From Candidatus Coatesiibacteriota bacterium (GTDB taxonomy: Bacteria > JAFGND01): a stretch of DNA of 64,000 nucleotides. Of this stretch, positions 26,159-35,600 are shown in pieces. A model generated the notes under the pieces. The model searched no databases. It was not told where the DNA came from and saw nothing but the letters and a program-made list of their open reading frames with translations. How positions within the stretch are numbered: the first letter of the stretch is position 1; every line of letters starts with the position of its first letter. The position numbers and the translations under genes are program-made. The DNA lies in contig JAFGND010000071.1 in NCBI GenBank assembly GCA_016927185.1, forward strand, positions 70,606-134,605, given 5' to 3'.

Positions 26159-27308
26159 AGTTTATTTTCACCTCGTTTCTGAAGGGCTCCTGGATATTAT
26201 TCTCTAATGCAGAAAGTTTTTTCTTAACTGTATGTCTTGATATATTTATAATAACTGCCATTGATAAAAGATTGACTATTTGAGACGAACTCCCGTATGA
26301 AATAAACGGCAGAGGTAATCCTGTAACAGGTAGAGTACCTGTCACAACACCGATGTTTATCATAGCTTCAACAAATATGAAACCTATTGTTCCAGTTGTT
26401 AAATAATAGCTAAACATATCAGGGGAATTTCTTGCTATTACTACCCCTCTATATAAAAGCAAGAGAAATAGAATCATTACTATGGAAGTTCCTACAAAAC
26501 CTGTTTCTTCACCAAGAATTGCAAAAATGAAATCAGTATAAGGTTCAGGGAGGAAGAAAAACTTTTGTTGACTTTGACCAAGTCCCATTCCAGTTATTTG
26601 ACCTGATCCCAATGAAATAAGACTCTGTATAGTCTGATATCTGTTTTTCGGAGATGCTTGATCATTCAAAAGAAAGGCTTTAATTCTTTCTACTCTGTAG
26701 GGAGTAGCTAATGCCAGTATTCCGAATAACAATGTACCAATAAGAAGCATTGTTGTAAGATATTTGGTTGGTATTCTGGCTAAAATAAGCATGATAATAG
26801 TAATTACTATGACCAGTAATGAAAATGAAAAATCAGGTTCCAGTAATATCAATAATGTTGTGACACCAACTACCGAAAGAAGTGGAATTAATCCATTCTT
26901 CAAATCCCTGACACAATCCTTGTTGTGAGCAAGGTATCTTGCTATATAAACAACAAGTGTGAATCTAGCTATCTCAGAAGGCTGGAATTGCAATCCCATA
27001 ATATTAACCCATCTTCTTGCCCCATTTACTATGACTCCAAATGGTGACCATGGAAGCAGCAAGAGAAACCATGATATTACAAGCATTAAGCCTGCGTATT
27101 TTTCAAGCCACTTATGCTTCATGAAAATTATAATGAGAATACTTATAATAAATCCAATAATAGTTCTTATAGTCTGACCGGTAAAATATTTGGATGAATT
27201 TAAACCGCGATAATTTGCTGTAGCAGTACTTGCACTATAAATCATCAGCAATCCAATGAAAAACAGTATTATTACCACAGCTAACAATATGAAATCCGGT
27301 TTATGCAT
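26142..27308 (-). CDS. ftsW: Septal lipid II polymerase FtsW (SEDS family)
   Basis: A 388-residue integral membrane SEDS glycosyltransferase that polymerises lipid II with FtsI. About ten hydrophobic segments are visible. The family motifs include GARRWVNIMGLQFQPSEI, the region ILGEETGFVGT with its catalytic-loop acidic residues, and GLPLPFISYGSSSQIVNL near the C-terminus. It overlaps murD by 8 bases. Position within the cluster favours FtsW over the paralogue RodA. Unusually, murG does not follow it. Confidence 0.95.
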   Translation of the reverse strand: MHKPDFILLAVVIILFFIGLLMIYSASTATANYRGLNSSKYFTGQTIRTIIGFIISILIIIFMKHKWLEKYAGLMLVISWFLLLLPWSPFGVIVNGARRWVNIMGLQFQPSEIARFTLVVYIARYLAHNKDCVRDLKNGLIPLLSVVGVTTLLILLEPDFSFSLLVIVITIIMLILARIPTKYLTTMLLIGTLLFGILALATPYRVERIKAFLLNDQASPKNRYQTIQSLISLGSGQITGMGLGQSQQKFFFLPEPYTDFIFAILGEETGFVGTSIVMILFLLLLYRGVVIARNSPDMFSYYLTTGTIGFIFVEAMINIGVVTGTLPVTGLPLPFISYGSSSQIVNLLSMAVIINISRHTVKKKLSALENNIQEPFRNEVKINYVPQY

Positions 27309-28686
27309 TTCTCTCTTCTATTTCTTTAACCAAATCAACAAAAACCTGCCCTCTATGTTCAAAATTATTGAATTGATCAAAAGAAGCACATCCTGGAGAG
27401 AGCAGAACATTGTCCCCTGGTTGTGCTATTTCGAAAGCCTTGATAATTGCTTTCTGAAGCGTTTTTACGTATTCAGAATTCTTGTTCCATAAATCAACAA
27501 GATCTTTTCCCAACTTACCAATTCCAAGTATGAATTTGCATTTATTGCTAACCAAATCTGTTAAACAGGAAAAATCATTATGTTTGTCATAACCTCCAGC
27601 TATAAGTATAATGGAATTGTCCTTAAAGGACTTAAGTGCAACTTCCATGGAGGCAGGATTAGTTGCTTTGCTATCATTTATATATTTCACTTTATTTATC
27701 TCGGCAATAGTCTGTAACCTGTGGGGTAGGGGACTAAAGGTATTTATGCTTTCCCTAAGGACTTTTATCGGGATATTCAAATTATCTATCAAAGCCCAGG
27801 ATGCCAGTATATTGAATCTGTTATGAGGACCAAGTAGTGAAATTGAATCTTTTGCATCAAGCAGTACGATCTCTTCTCCTACTCCCGTTTTCTTGCTGAT
27901 TTTCATTCCCTCAAGGAAAAAACCAGAGCCTTCCTTGTTTAGTTTATTTATATAGATTTTTTCGGAAGAATTAGTGATCTCTGAAGAGGCTATTATCGGA
28001 TCAGCACAATTAATAACGATTCTGTCATTAGAATTCATGTTTTCAAAAATCCTGAATTTTGATTTCTTATAATCATCAATATTGACATATCTATCCAAAT
28101 GATCCTCCGTGATATTCAATATGATTGCAGAATTTGGCTTGAAATACTTTATGTCATCTAGTTGAAAACTGCTAAGTTCAAGCGTAACATAGCTTTTATT
28201 GCTGCTTTTGTCCAGTACTGATACAAATGGTGTACCAATATTTCCGGCAAGGTATGAGTCAAATCCTGCGTATTTAAGTATATGATGGATAAGAGATACA
28301 GTTGTAGATTTTCCATTGCTTCCTGTTACTGCAATTATTTTCCCCTTGAAAAACCATGAAGCTAATTCAATTTCGCTTATAATAGGGACTTTCCTTGCAT
28401 CCAGGAAACTGAAAACCGGCTGATCTTTGCTTACTCCAGGGCTTATTACTACCATATCAACCGATTCTGCAAAATATGGTGAGTGACCTTCCCATTCAAA
28501 CTTGACTCCATGAGCTTCAAGAGATATAAGACTATCAACATCAACTATTTCATCACGTTTCTTTTGTTCCGTCACATAGACTTTTACACCACGATTTGTC
28601 AGGAATTGTGCAGTAGCAATTCCTGTTCTTGCAAATCCTATAATCCCTATTGTGTTTCTAGGCGTAACGAGAGTTTTTAAATCCAT
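27301..28686 (-). CDS. murD: UDP-N-acetylmuramoylalanine--D-glutamate ligase MurD
   Basis: A 461-residue Mur ligase that adds D-Glu. An N-terminal GFARTGIATAQFL substrate-binding Rossmann motif precedes the P-loop AVTGSNGKSTTVSLI. Other motifs are ELSSFQLDDI, ILNITEDHLDRY, PHRLQTIAEI and the SPGCASFDQFNNFEHRG C-terminal block. It overlaps murF by 29 bases. In most clusters mraY lies between murF and murD, but here the two are fused end to end with no room for it. Confidence 0.96.
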   Translation of the reverse strand: MDLKTLVTPRNTIGIIGFARTGIATAQFLTNRGVKVYVTEQKKRDEIVDVDSLISLEAHGVKFEWEGHSPYFAESVDMVVISPGVSKDQPVFSFLDARKVPIISEIELASWFFKGKIIAVTGSNGKSTTVSLIHHILKYAGFDSYLAGNIGTPFVSVLDKSSNKSYVTLELSSFQLDDIKYFKPNSAIILNITEDHLDRYVNIDDYKKSKFRIFENMNSNDRIVINCADPIIASSEITNSSEKIYINKLNKEGSGFFLEGMKISKKTGVGEEIVLLDAKDSISLLGPHNRFNILASWALIDNLNIPIKVLRESINTFSPLPHRLQTIAEINKVKYINDSKATNPASMEVALKSFKDNSIILIAGGYDKHNDFSCLTDLVSNKCKFILGIGKLGKDLVDLWNKNSEYVKTLQKAIIKAFEIAQPGDNVLLSPGCASFDQFNNFEHRGQVFVDLVKEIEERNA

Positions 28687-30001
28687 TTATGACTTTCTCC
28701 ATTGCTGTTATTCTTGAACCTTTAAACAAGATCACATCATTAGGTTTTGCAATATTGACTAATGTCTTTGTAAGGTCTGACTTGTCTGCAAAAAACCTTC
28801 CAGTTCCATTAGTCCAGTTATCAAGATAATATTTTGCCTCCTCGCCAGTTACAAGTAGAAGATCTATATTAAGTTCTTTTGCCCAGTTTCCAACAGTCTT
28901 ATGCCAGAATGCCGAATCCTTGCCTAGCTCTTTCATATCTCCCAATACAGCTATCCTTCTCCCTGATCCCCATTTTGGAAGAGATAAGACTTCGAAAGCC
29001 AGCTTTATTGAGTAAGGACTTGCATTATATGTATCATTTATAATTCTTATGTTATCATTAGTAATTTCCATGTTCAATCTTCCAGGGGTTCTGGAAAGAG
29101 CAGCCAAACCAGAATTTATCTCATCATGACTGAGTCCGAGGCTAGATACGACTGCTATACCACCCAGTATATTTGATGCTTGTGGTTTAGCCATTGCATC
29201 TATTCTGAATTCACCAATTCCATTTATTTCAAGAATCCCCTGATCATTATGAAACACGCCTCTTATGTCTGCATCATTATCTAACCCAAAGGTTTTGACT
29301 TTATCGTATTTTCTATATGCTTCTTTGACAAGGTCTTCCTGATCACCATTTACCCATAGTATTCCCGACAATCCAGAAGTTATCTCAAGTTTGGCTTTTA
29401 TTATCCCAGGAACACTCTTCATGTATTGCAGATGCGTTGGATATACATTGTTAATATATGCTAAATCAGGTTTTGCAAGTAGTGATAACTCATGAATTTC
29501 TCCGAAATGATTCATTCCGATTTCTTGAACAAGATAGTGAATCTGGGAGTTAAGTTTGGTTAATGTTAATGGAACACCTATATGATTGTTGAAGGAATGT
29601 GCAGAGGAAAGAGTAGGTTCCCTTACTGAGAGTATAGACGCTATACAGTCTTTAACCGATGTTTTTCCTATGCTTCCTGTTACTGCAATTACAAATGGAT
29701 TATATGTTTCCCTGTACCATTTAGCCAATTTCCAGAATGAAATCAAGGTATTCTCTACTTTTATTATCCTTTCGCTCGGAATTTCCTCTGTGATTTCTCT
29801 GCTTGCAATTATATAAGAAGCTCCGGCTTTATAAGCATTTATTGCATAATCATGTCCATCTACTCTGATTCCTTTTATTGCAACAAAAATATCTCCCGGT
29901 TGAAGAATTCTTGTATCAATACATATTCCAGAGATACTGAAGTTCCTTTTTATTTGAATATTAAGGATTTTTTCCAGTATACTTCTATTTAGCTTCTTCA
30001 T
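28658..30001 (-). CDS. murF: UDP-MurNAc-tripeptide--D-Ala-D-Ala ligase MurF
   Basis: A 447-residue Mur ligase adding D-Ala-D-Ala. The N-terminal domain ISGICIDTRILQPGDIFVAIKG is typical of MurE/MurF. The P-loop reads AVTGSIGKTSVKDCI, with EIGMNHFGEI and INDTYNASPYSIKLA as MurF-type motifs. It overlaps murE by 17 bases. Together with MurC, MurD and MurE it completes the cytoplasmic peptide assembly on UDP-MurNAc. Confidence 0.95.
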   Translation of the reverse strand: MKKLNRSILEKILNIQIKRNFSISGICIDTRILQPGDIFVAIKGIRVDGHDYAINAYKAGASYIIASREITEEIPSERIIKVENTLISFWKLAKWYRETYNPFVIAVTGSIGKTSVKDCIASILSVREPTLSSAHSFNNHIGVPLTLTKLNSQIHYLVQEIGMNHFGEIHELSLLAKPDLAYINNVYPTHLQYMKSVPGIIKAKLEITSGLSGILWVNGDQEDLVKEAYRKYDKVKTFGLDNDADIRGVFHNDQGILEINGIGEFRIDAMAKPQASNILGGIAVVSSLGLSHDEINSGLAALSRTPGRLNMEITNDNIRIINDTYNASPYSIKLAFEVLSLPKWGSGRRIAVLGDMKELGKDSAFWHKTVGNWAKELNIDLLLVTGEEAKYYLDNWTNGTGRFFADKSDLTKTLVNIAKPNDVILFKGSRITAMEKVINGFKNSRYA

Positions 30002-31475
30002 ATCTTTCCCAATATTTCCTTACTTCATACATATCATCGAAGAATATTTTCTGATTGCCAATTAACTGATAGTTTTCATGTCCCTTACCCGCTATCAATA
30101 TCCAGTCACCGGGATTTGCTATAGTTAAAGCCTTCTTTATGGCTTCTCTCCTATCAACTATCACTTCATAAGTGTGATTGGACATACCTTTTTTTATATC
30201 ATTTATTATAGCTAATGGATTTTCGTTTCTAGGATTATCAGAAGTTATAAAGACAAAATCTGACAATTCCTGGGCAATTTTTCCCATGATGGGTCTCTTT
30301 TCCTTGTCTCTTTCTCCTCCACAACCGAATACTGTAATAAGAAGTCCCGCTTCTTGTCTCAGCTTATTGATTGCTTTCAGGACATTTTCAAGAGCATTTG
30401 GTGAGTGTGCATAGTCCACAACAGCATTTATGTTTCTCTTGCTGTAGATTTGAAATCTTCCAACTACTTCCTTGAGATTTTCTATTCCCTTCTGAATATC
30501 TGATAATGATATATCAAGAGCTTTTGCTGTTGCTATAGCTCCTAAAATGTTTTCTATGTTATGCAATCCCAGCAATGATGATTTTATAATTATTAATTCA
30601 TCGTTTATTTTCACCTTGAAATCAAGTCCTTTTTTGTAGTCTATCAATTCATTCAGACTAACATTTGCATTCCCTTCAACATCAAAGCTTATCTTTTCGC
30701 TTATATTGTCCAATTCAGCATACAGTCGTTCTCCATATTTATCCTGTTTGTTTAAAACAACCCTTCCATTTTCCTTCATCTGTAAAAATAAGCGCTTCTT
30801 GCTTTGATAGTAATCTTCCCATGATGTATGGAAATCAAAATGGTCTTGCGTTAGATTTGTAAATATTCCAACATCATATAAAATATCATCTACTCTGCCT
30901 AGTTTCAAGGCATGAGATGATACTTCCATTACTACTACTTTGCAACCGTCATTAACCATTCTTCTCAAGTATTTAAGGAGGGTGAGGATTCCTGGAGTAG
31001 TATGCAAGGGGCATACTTCTTCATGTCTGCCCCAGGCATACCTTATAGTACCCATTATCCCAACCTCATCACTTCCATATTTTTCTTTTAATATGCTCTG
31101 TATCAAATGAGCAGTTGTAGTCTTGCCGTTTGTTCCAGTAATTCCAATTAAAACGAGATCTCTCCATGGGTATTTATAGAATTCATGAGCAAGAGCTGTC
31201 TTGTATTTCTGGATTTTGTTTGTCTGGAATATAACAGCGAAAGGTCCTGGAAGTTCTACAGGCTCCGTTACTAGAAATGCATGAACACCACGTTGATACA
31301 GATTTAATATTGCCGAATGACCATTGAAATGATTTCCAACCTCTGCGATGAACAAGGAATTTTTTGTACAGCATCTGCTGTCTTCAATTATATCACTAAT
31401 ACTCTTATCCCATTTAACCATATTCCCTGCTTCAGTGGGAAGTTTCAAGAAGTCCCTGATTTCAGCTAAATTCAT
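29985..31475 (-). CDS. murE: UDP-MurNAc-dipeptide--meso-diaminopimelate ligase MurE
   Basis: A 496-residue Mur ligase adding the third stem residue. The P-loop is GITGTNGKTTTAHLI, followed by MEVSSHALKLGRV and FTNLTQDHFDFH. The C-terminal specificity motif reads SDNPRNENP. DNPR is the signature of meso-diaminopimelate-adding enzymes, whereas L-lysine enzymes differ there, so Gram-negative-type DAP murein is predicted. It overlaps ftsI by 4 bases (ATGA) and murF by 17. Confidence 0.96.
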   Translation of the reverse strand: MNLAEIRDFLKLPTEAGNMVKWDKSISDIIEDSRCCTKNSLFIAEVGNHFNGHSAILNLYQRGVHAFLVTEPVELPGPFAVIFQTNKIQKYKTALAHEFYKYPWRDLVLIGITGTNGKTTTAHLIQSILKEKYGSDEVGIMGTIRYAWGRHEEVCPLHTTPGILTLLKYLRRMVNDGCKVVVMEVSSHALKLGRVDDILYDVGIFTNLTQDHFDFHTSWEDYYQSKKRLFLQMKENGRVVLNKQDKYGERLYAELDNISEKISFDVEGNANVSLNELIDYKKGLDFKVKINDELIIIKSSLLGLHNIENILGAIATAKALDISLSDIQKGIENLKEVVGRFQIYSKRNINAVVDYAHSPNALENVLKAINKLRQEAGLLITVFGCGGERDKEKRPIMGKIAQELSDFVFITSDNPRNENPLAIINDIKKGMSNHTYEVIVDRREAIKKALTIANPGDWILIAGKGHENYQLIGNQKIFFDDMYEVRKYWERYEEAK

Positions 31476-33160
31476 TTCTCTAATACCTCCGATACATTAC
31501 GCAGAGATAAAAGTTTTTGTGCTATTCTTCCGAAAACTGGAGCAGCAACATCTCCTCCATAGAAGAAATGTCCTGTTGGTTCATCCACTACGACAAGGAG
31601 TGCATAAACAGGATATTTTGATGGAAAGTATCCTATAAAAGCTGATTTATACTGCTTGTTTGAATACCCAGTATTATTTTTAGCCAGCTTTTTTGCAGTT
31701 GAGGTTTTTCCTGCTATTTGCGTTTCCTTTACAGCAGCTTTCTTTCCTGTTCCTTTTTTTACTACATCTTCCAGTATTGAAGTTAGTATTCGTGAAGTTT
31801 CAGGTGCTATAACCTGTCTGACTTGTATCGGCTTGAAGCTTTGTATTACACGACCATTATTATCTTCTATTCTGCTTACCAGAATCGGAGCCATTAGCTT
31901 GCCTTTATTAGCAATTGCAGCCGTTGCCATAACTAGTTGTATACCTGTTACGGAAACACCATATCCAATTGCCATGGAGTATTTTGTGACCCCTGACCAC
32001 AGCTCAGGTCTTATCAAATATCCCCTCTGTTCGCCTGACAAAGGAATTCCTGTTGGTTGACCAAAACCGAACCTCTTATAAATTTCATATACTTCTTCCC
32101 TTGGGACTCTTTTACTCATCTGTATTGTTCCGATATTACTGGAGTAAATGAGGACATCCCTGAATGGAGAAGTTCTCATTTTATGGCTGTCTGTTATTGT
32201 GAAATCTTTTGCAAATGTAGCTTTACCCCCCATACAATTAATCATTGTATTTTCTGTTATATAGCCTTTATCCAATGCACCTGCAGAAAGAAATATCTTG
32301 AATATGGAGCCGGGTTCAAAAACCTCTTGTATAGGTCTGTTCAGCCAGCTATTTTGCTGTGTTGAATCACTTTCAAGACTCATTGAGGGATAGGTTGCCA
32401 GAGATACTATTTCACCTGTCTTCACTTTTACAAGCACTGCAAATGCGTTTTTCGCTTCATTATCTTCTACCGCTTTCTTTAGTTCATCTTCTACTATTGT
32501 CTGTATATCTTTATCTATGGTTAAGTATATATTTAATCCTGGATTGGGAAGCTGATCCGCAAGCCCAACTGAAGAAAATGGTTCTCCTCTTCCGTTGAAT
32601 CTTACCCATCTCCAACCATCTTTTCCTTTCAAGATATGATTGCAGCTTTCTTCTATACCTGATCCATTGTTTTCACTATTTAAAAAACCTATTATGAATC
32701 TTCCAATATAACCTAGAGGATAATACCTTTTTGAGGATTTTACAGTATAAAGGCCTTCTATCCTCCGCTTTTTTATACTATTGTCTATCTGAGGAGGCAT
32801 TCCTTTTGCAATTACAATATAACCTTTATCTGCATTGAATTTTTTCTTTGCCACTTCAGCATCCAAACCCAGTTCTGCGACCTTCCTGAAATATTCACTC
32901 TTGTCTTTTATCTGCCTTCCATTCATGACTACATCCACAGTTTCGACATTCAAGGCCAGTTGATATCCATTGGCATCAAATATGGCTCCCCTTTCAGCAT
33001 ATTGTGGAAGCCTATGATATTGCTGTCTTGTAGCAAGATTCCTGTACTCAGCAGATTGCAAAACCTGGATTTTAAGCAACTTGACTTCGAGACCAATCCA
33101 TATTGTCAAAGCAACAGCAAATCCAATTATCAATCTGGGATATTTTACTTCAAAAGCCAT
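31472..33160 (-). CDS. ftsI: Septal peptidoglycan transpeptidase FtsI (class B PBP)
   Basis: A 562-residue bitopic penicillin-binding protein. One N-terminal membrane helix (LIIGFAVALTIWIGLEVKLL), the pedestal domain with RGAIFDANG, and the transpeptidase domain with SxxK as EPGSIFKIF and SxN as YSSNIG are visible. The third motif reads AGKTSTAKK, that is KTS in place of the usual KTG. There is no PASTA domain. It overlaps ftsL by 11 bases. Position and size favour FtsI over an elongation-specific PBP2. Confidence 0.92.
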   Translation of the reverse strand: MAFEVKYPRLIIGFAVALTIWIGLEVKLLKIQVLQSAEYRNLATRQQYHRLPQYAERGAIFDANGYQLALNVETVDVVMNGRQIKDKSEYFRKVAELGLDAEVAKKKFNADKGYIVIAKGMPPQIDNSIKKRRIEGLYTVKSSKRYYPLGYIGRFIIGFLNSENNGSGIEESCNHILKGKDGWRWVRFNGRGEPFSSVGLADQLPNPGLNIYLTIDKDIQTIVEDELKKAVEDNEAKNAFAVLVKVKTGEIVSLATYPSMSLESDSTQQNSWLNRPIQEVFEPGSIFKIFLSAGALDKGYITENTMINCMGGKATFAKDFTITDSHKMRTSPFRDVLIYSSNIGTIQMSKRVPREEVYEIYKRFGFGQPTGIPLSGEQRGYLIRPELWSGVTKYSMAIGYGVSVTGIQLVMATAAIANKGKLMAPILVSRIEDNNGRVIQSFKPIQVRQVIAPETSRILTSILEDVVKKGTGKKAAVKETQIAGKTSTAKKLAKNNTGYSNKQYKSAFIGYFPSKYPVYALLVVVDEPTGHFFYGGDVAAPVFGRIAQKLLSLRNVSEVLEK

Positions 33161-33512
33161 TTTTCTTCTTTGTTTTTACGGGTATTTTTTTGCTAATCGG
33201 AATAAGCTCTAAATCCAGTTCTTCCTTTGCCATCTTTTCTATATAATGAAATGTAGAATACTCAAGGATCTCTTTTTTAAGTTGCTTGTTTTCTATCCTG
33301 ATCTTGTCACTTAATTTAATAAGATGTTCAATTTCTGCATCTTCATGGTACACAAGATTCCTTTGCCATACAATGCTTAAAGCCATCAGGAAAAGGATCA
33401 TGAAACCTAAAGGCAGGATTATCAAATAGACTGGTAATGATTGTTTCTTGAATTGTATAGGATATGCCTGAGAATATGAATCAGCATGTTGGAAAGACTC
33501 AATAGTTGCCAT
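33150..33512 (-). CDS. ftsL: Cell division protein FtsL-like
   Basis: A 120-residue bitopic protein: an N-terminal cytoplasmic tail, one membrane helix (VYLIILPLGFMILFLMALSIV), then a heptad-like periplasmic coiled coil (IEHLIKLSDKIRIENKQLKKEI) and a basic tail. FtsL is too variable to identify by sequence alone. The topology, size and location between rsmH and ftsI are the evidence. It would form the FtsQLB subcomplex that activates FtsWI. Confidence 0.8.
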   Translation of the reverse strand: MATIESFQHADSYSQAYPIQFKKQSLPVYLIILPLGFMILFLMALSIVWQRNLVYHEDAEIEHLIKLSDKIRIENKQLKKEILEYSTFHYIEKMAKEELDLELIPISKKIPVKTKKKNGF

Positions 33513-33514
33513 AA

Positions 33515-34441
33515 TTATACCTTTTTAAAAACCCTTAAATGTGCAGAATGTGCACTACTGTTTTCCTCAACTTCTTCCGGCAATGGTTTAATAGCACTTT
33601 TGCTGAGATTTTCGAATTTTGGTACTGTTCCACAGCTGCAATACAAAGCATCAGGCGGACATAAGCATTTGGCAGTTGAATTTCTTCCCCATATCTTAAT
33701 CAACCTGTCTTCAAGAGAATGATATGAAATGATAGCCAGTCTGCCATCCGGTATGAGGTATTCATGAATAGAATCAAGAAACTTTCCAAGTTCTCTCAGT
33801 TCATTATTTGTCTCAATACGTAAAGCCTGGAATACCTGCTTTTTCACCTTCAATGCATGTTTGAAGCCTACATATTTTTCTATAAAATTGCTTAGTTGCA
33901 TTGTATCTTCAAATAATTTGTTTTTCCTTTCTTCAACTATCTTTTTTACAAGATTTCTTGCTCCCCTTACCTCTCCACCTCTCTTGAATACCATGGTTAG
34001 CTCTTCAGCAGAATAATTATTCACTATTTCTGATGCAGTGATAGAACTTTTCCTGTCATATCTCATATCAAGCGGACCTTGCTTTTGATATGAAAATCCC
34101 TTTTCTGAGAGAGCTATCTGTCTTTGCGATAAACCAAGATCTAGATATATACCATGAACTTTTTTAATATGCAGTGATTCCAGTATTGTACCCAGATTAC
34201 TATAACTATCACTGAAAATGGAAATTTTTGGCTTCTTGTCTTTCAGTCTTTCCCTTGCTACTTCAATCACTGTATCATCCTTATCAATACCAATAAATTC
34301 TGCATTCTGAGAGAGTAAAGATGAAATCGCTTCAGCATGTCCTCCCTCACCAATAGTTCCATCGACATATATTCCATCTATATTCCAAAGAAGCGCTTCA
34401 ACAAGCTCTTTCAACAATACTGCTTTATGAAAATACTTCAT
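33515..34441 (-). CDS. rsmH: 16S rRNA m4C1402 methyltransferase RsmH (MraW)
   Basis: A 308-residue SAM-dependent methyltransferase that N4-methylates C1402 of 16S rRNA. Motifs are YVDGTIGEGGHAEAI (SAM binding), GIYLDLGLSQRQI, GPLDMRYDRKSSITASEIVN and ALRIETNNELREL, ending in ISYHSLEDRLIK. It starts in an ATGA overlap with mraZ. Length and order match the standard mraZ-rsmH-ftsL head of a dcw cluster. Confidence 0.96.
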   Translation of the reverse strand: MKYFHKAVLLKELVEALLWNIDGIYVDGTIGEGGHAEAISSLLSQNAEFIGIDKDDTVIEVARERLKDKKPKISIFSDSYSNLGTILESLHIKKVHGIYLDLGLSQRQIALSEKGFSYQKQGPLDMRYDRKSSITASEIVNNYSAEELTMVFKRGGEVRGARNLVKKIVEERKNKLFEDTMQLSNFIEKYVGFKHALKVKKQVFQALRIETNNELRELGKFLDSIHEYLIPDGRLAIISYHSLEDRLIKIWGRNSTAKCLCPPDALYCSCGTVPKFENLSKSAIKPLPEEVEENSSAHSAHLRVFKKV

Positions 34442-34884
34442 TCGAATAGACTCTGTAACATTTTTTCATAATCATCATCACTTATCTTGCTTTCAACGTT
34501 CTCCCTGAATTTCTCAATCTGCCAGATCTCAATTCTATCAAATGCATAATTAACAAGAACAGAGCTATTCGGTTTTAAACCAGCGTATTCCATCAAACCT
34601 TTGGACAGCAAAATTCTTCCTTGTTTGTCAATTTCTACCTCTTCCATTGTTGCACCAATTACCCTGGATCTCTTTATATGTTCAGCATTGAAAGATGGCT
34701 TTTCCAGACGTTCTTTTATATCCAGCCATTTATCCTGACTGTAAGCAAATAGACATCCATTAAAACCCTTGATCACTGCCAGGATTTCATCTTGAAGGAG
34801 CTTCCTTATCCTTGAAGGAATTGCAAAGCGTCCCTTAGCATCTATGCTCTTTAAATTTTCACTTGATTCAGGTATTAAAGCCAT
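34438..34884 (-). CDS. mraZ: Transcriptional regulator MraZ
   Basis: A 148-residue protein with two AbrB-like half-sites, DAKGRFAIPSRIRKLL at ~15-30 and DKQGRILLSKGLMEYAGL at ~85-102. This is the duplicated fold of MraZ, which forms a ring and represses its own dcw promoter. It is the first gene of the cluster. TGGGG(G)AG precedes the ATG. Candidate operator repeats lie upstream at 34916-34930. Confidence 0.95.
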   Translation of the reverse strand: MALIPESSENLKSIDAKGRFAIPSRIRKLLQDEILAVIKGFNGCLFAYSQDKWLDIKERLEKPSFNAEHIKRSRVIGATMEEVEIDKQGRILLSKGLMEYAGLKPNSSVLVNYAFDRIEIWQIEKFRENVESKISDDDYEKMLQSLFE

Positions 34885-34915
34885 CCCAATTACTCCCCCA
34901 TTATTTGGGAAAATT

Positions 34916-34956
34916 ACCTACTTTAACCCACTATATAACACTAGGTTTTTTGTCAA
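34916..34956 (-). promoter_or_regulatory. Candidate dcw promoter with MraZ-box-like repeat
   Basis: On the minus strand TTGACA (34951-34956) is followed after 15 bases by TATAGT (34930-34935), then by TGGGT-N5-TAGGT (34916-34930), 32 bases before the mraZ start. MraZ of Escherichia coli binds TGGGN repeats spaced by 5 bases just upstream of its own gene, so spacing and position fit, although the second repeat is imperfect. The short spacer weakens the promoter call. Confidence 0.42.
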
Positions 34957-35070
34957 GTAAAAATAACATTGATATGTTAATTATTTCTTGGATTCATAAA
35001 GAAATAGTTATAAGATGCCTTATGGATAGTCTATTAATGAGGTTCTTAGACCGTTGATTAAAAGTGTTAT

Positions 35071-35457
35071 TTATCTATGAAACAAAATATTCTGGAGAAT
35101 ATATTTACCAATTATCAAATCCACTCTGTCTGAAGGATCTATAAAGGAAAATGCTATTGAATAGGATCTAGCTCCGCATTCATCCATAATAGAATCTATT
35201 CTTACAACCATGGCTTCAACATTAATATCATGATATTTAATTTCTCCATTTCCACCTATGATAGGCAGGGAGAGAGTTAATGATACTTTGCTATAAAGAT
35301 CTAGAGGATGAGTAGTACGGCAATATAATCCATTAAGATTAATATCAAGAGAATGAGCTTCCAGAAAAGTAACTTCTTTTGATGAAGAAGTCTTAATGAT
35401 TTTAATAGGATGCTCGGCATTCAGCCTAGGAGTTCTTCTTCTTTCTCTCTCACTCAT
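35071..35457 (-). CDS. PilZ-domain protein
   Basis: A 128-residue single-domain protein. The N-terminal RRRTPR fits the PilZ arginine motif RxxxR. The second motif reads LDINLNGLYC, where the usual (D/N)xSxxG has Asn instead of Ser. A beta barrel (VSLTLSLPIIGGNGEIKYH) follows. PilZ domains bind cyclic di-GMP and act as effectors of surface or motility functions; the altered second motif leaves binding uncertain. It lies upstream of mraZ on the same strand. Confidence 0.78.
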   Translation of the reverse strand: MSERERRRTPRLNAEHPIKIIKTSSSKEVTFLEAHSLDINLNGLYCRTTHPLDLYSKVSLTLSLPIIGGNGEIKYHDINVEAMVVRIDSIMDECGARSYSIAFSFIDPSDRVDLIIGKYILQNILFHR

Positions 35458-35600
35458 TTTTTTTTCTTGTCCTTATGTCTCTTTCTTTACTATTACTATA
35501 ACAAACTTAATAACTATAAAAATTCTGTAAAGCGAAATTTATTATTATGTGAAAACCTTACCTTAAAACATCAGAAAGTCAAAAATAGATGGGATTACTT

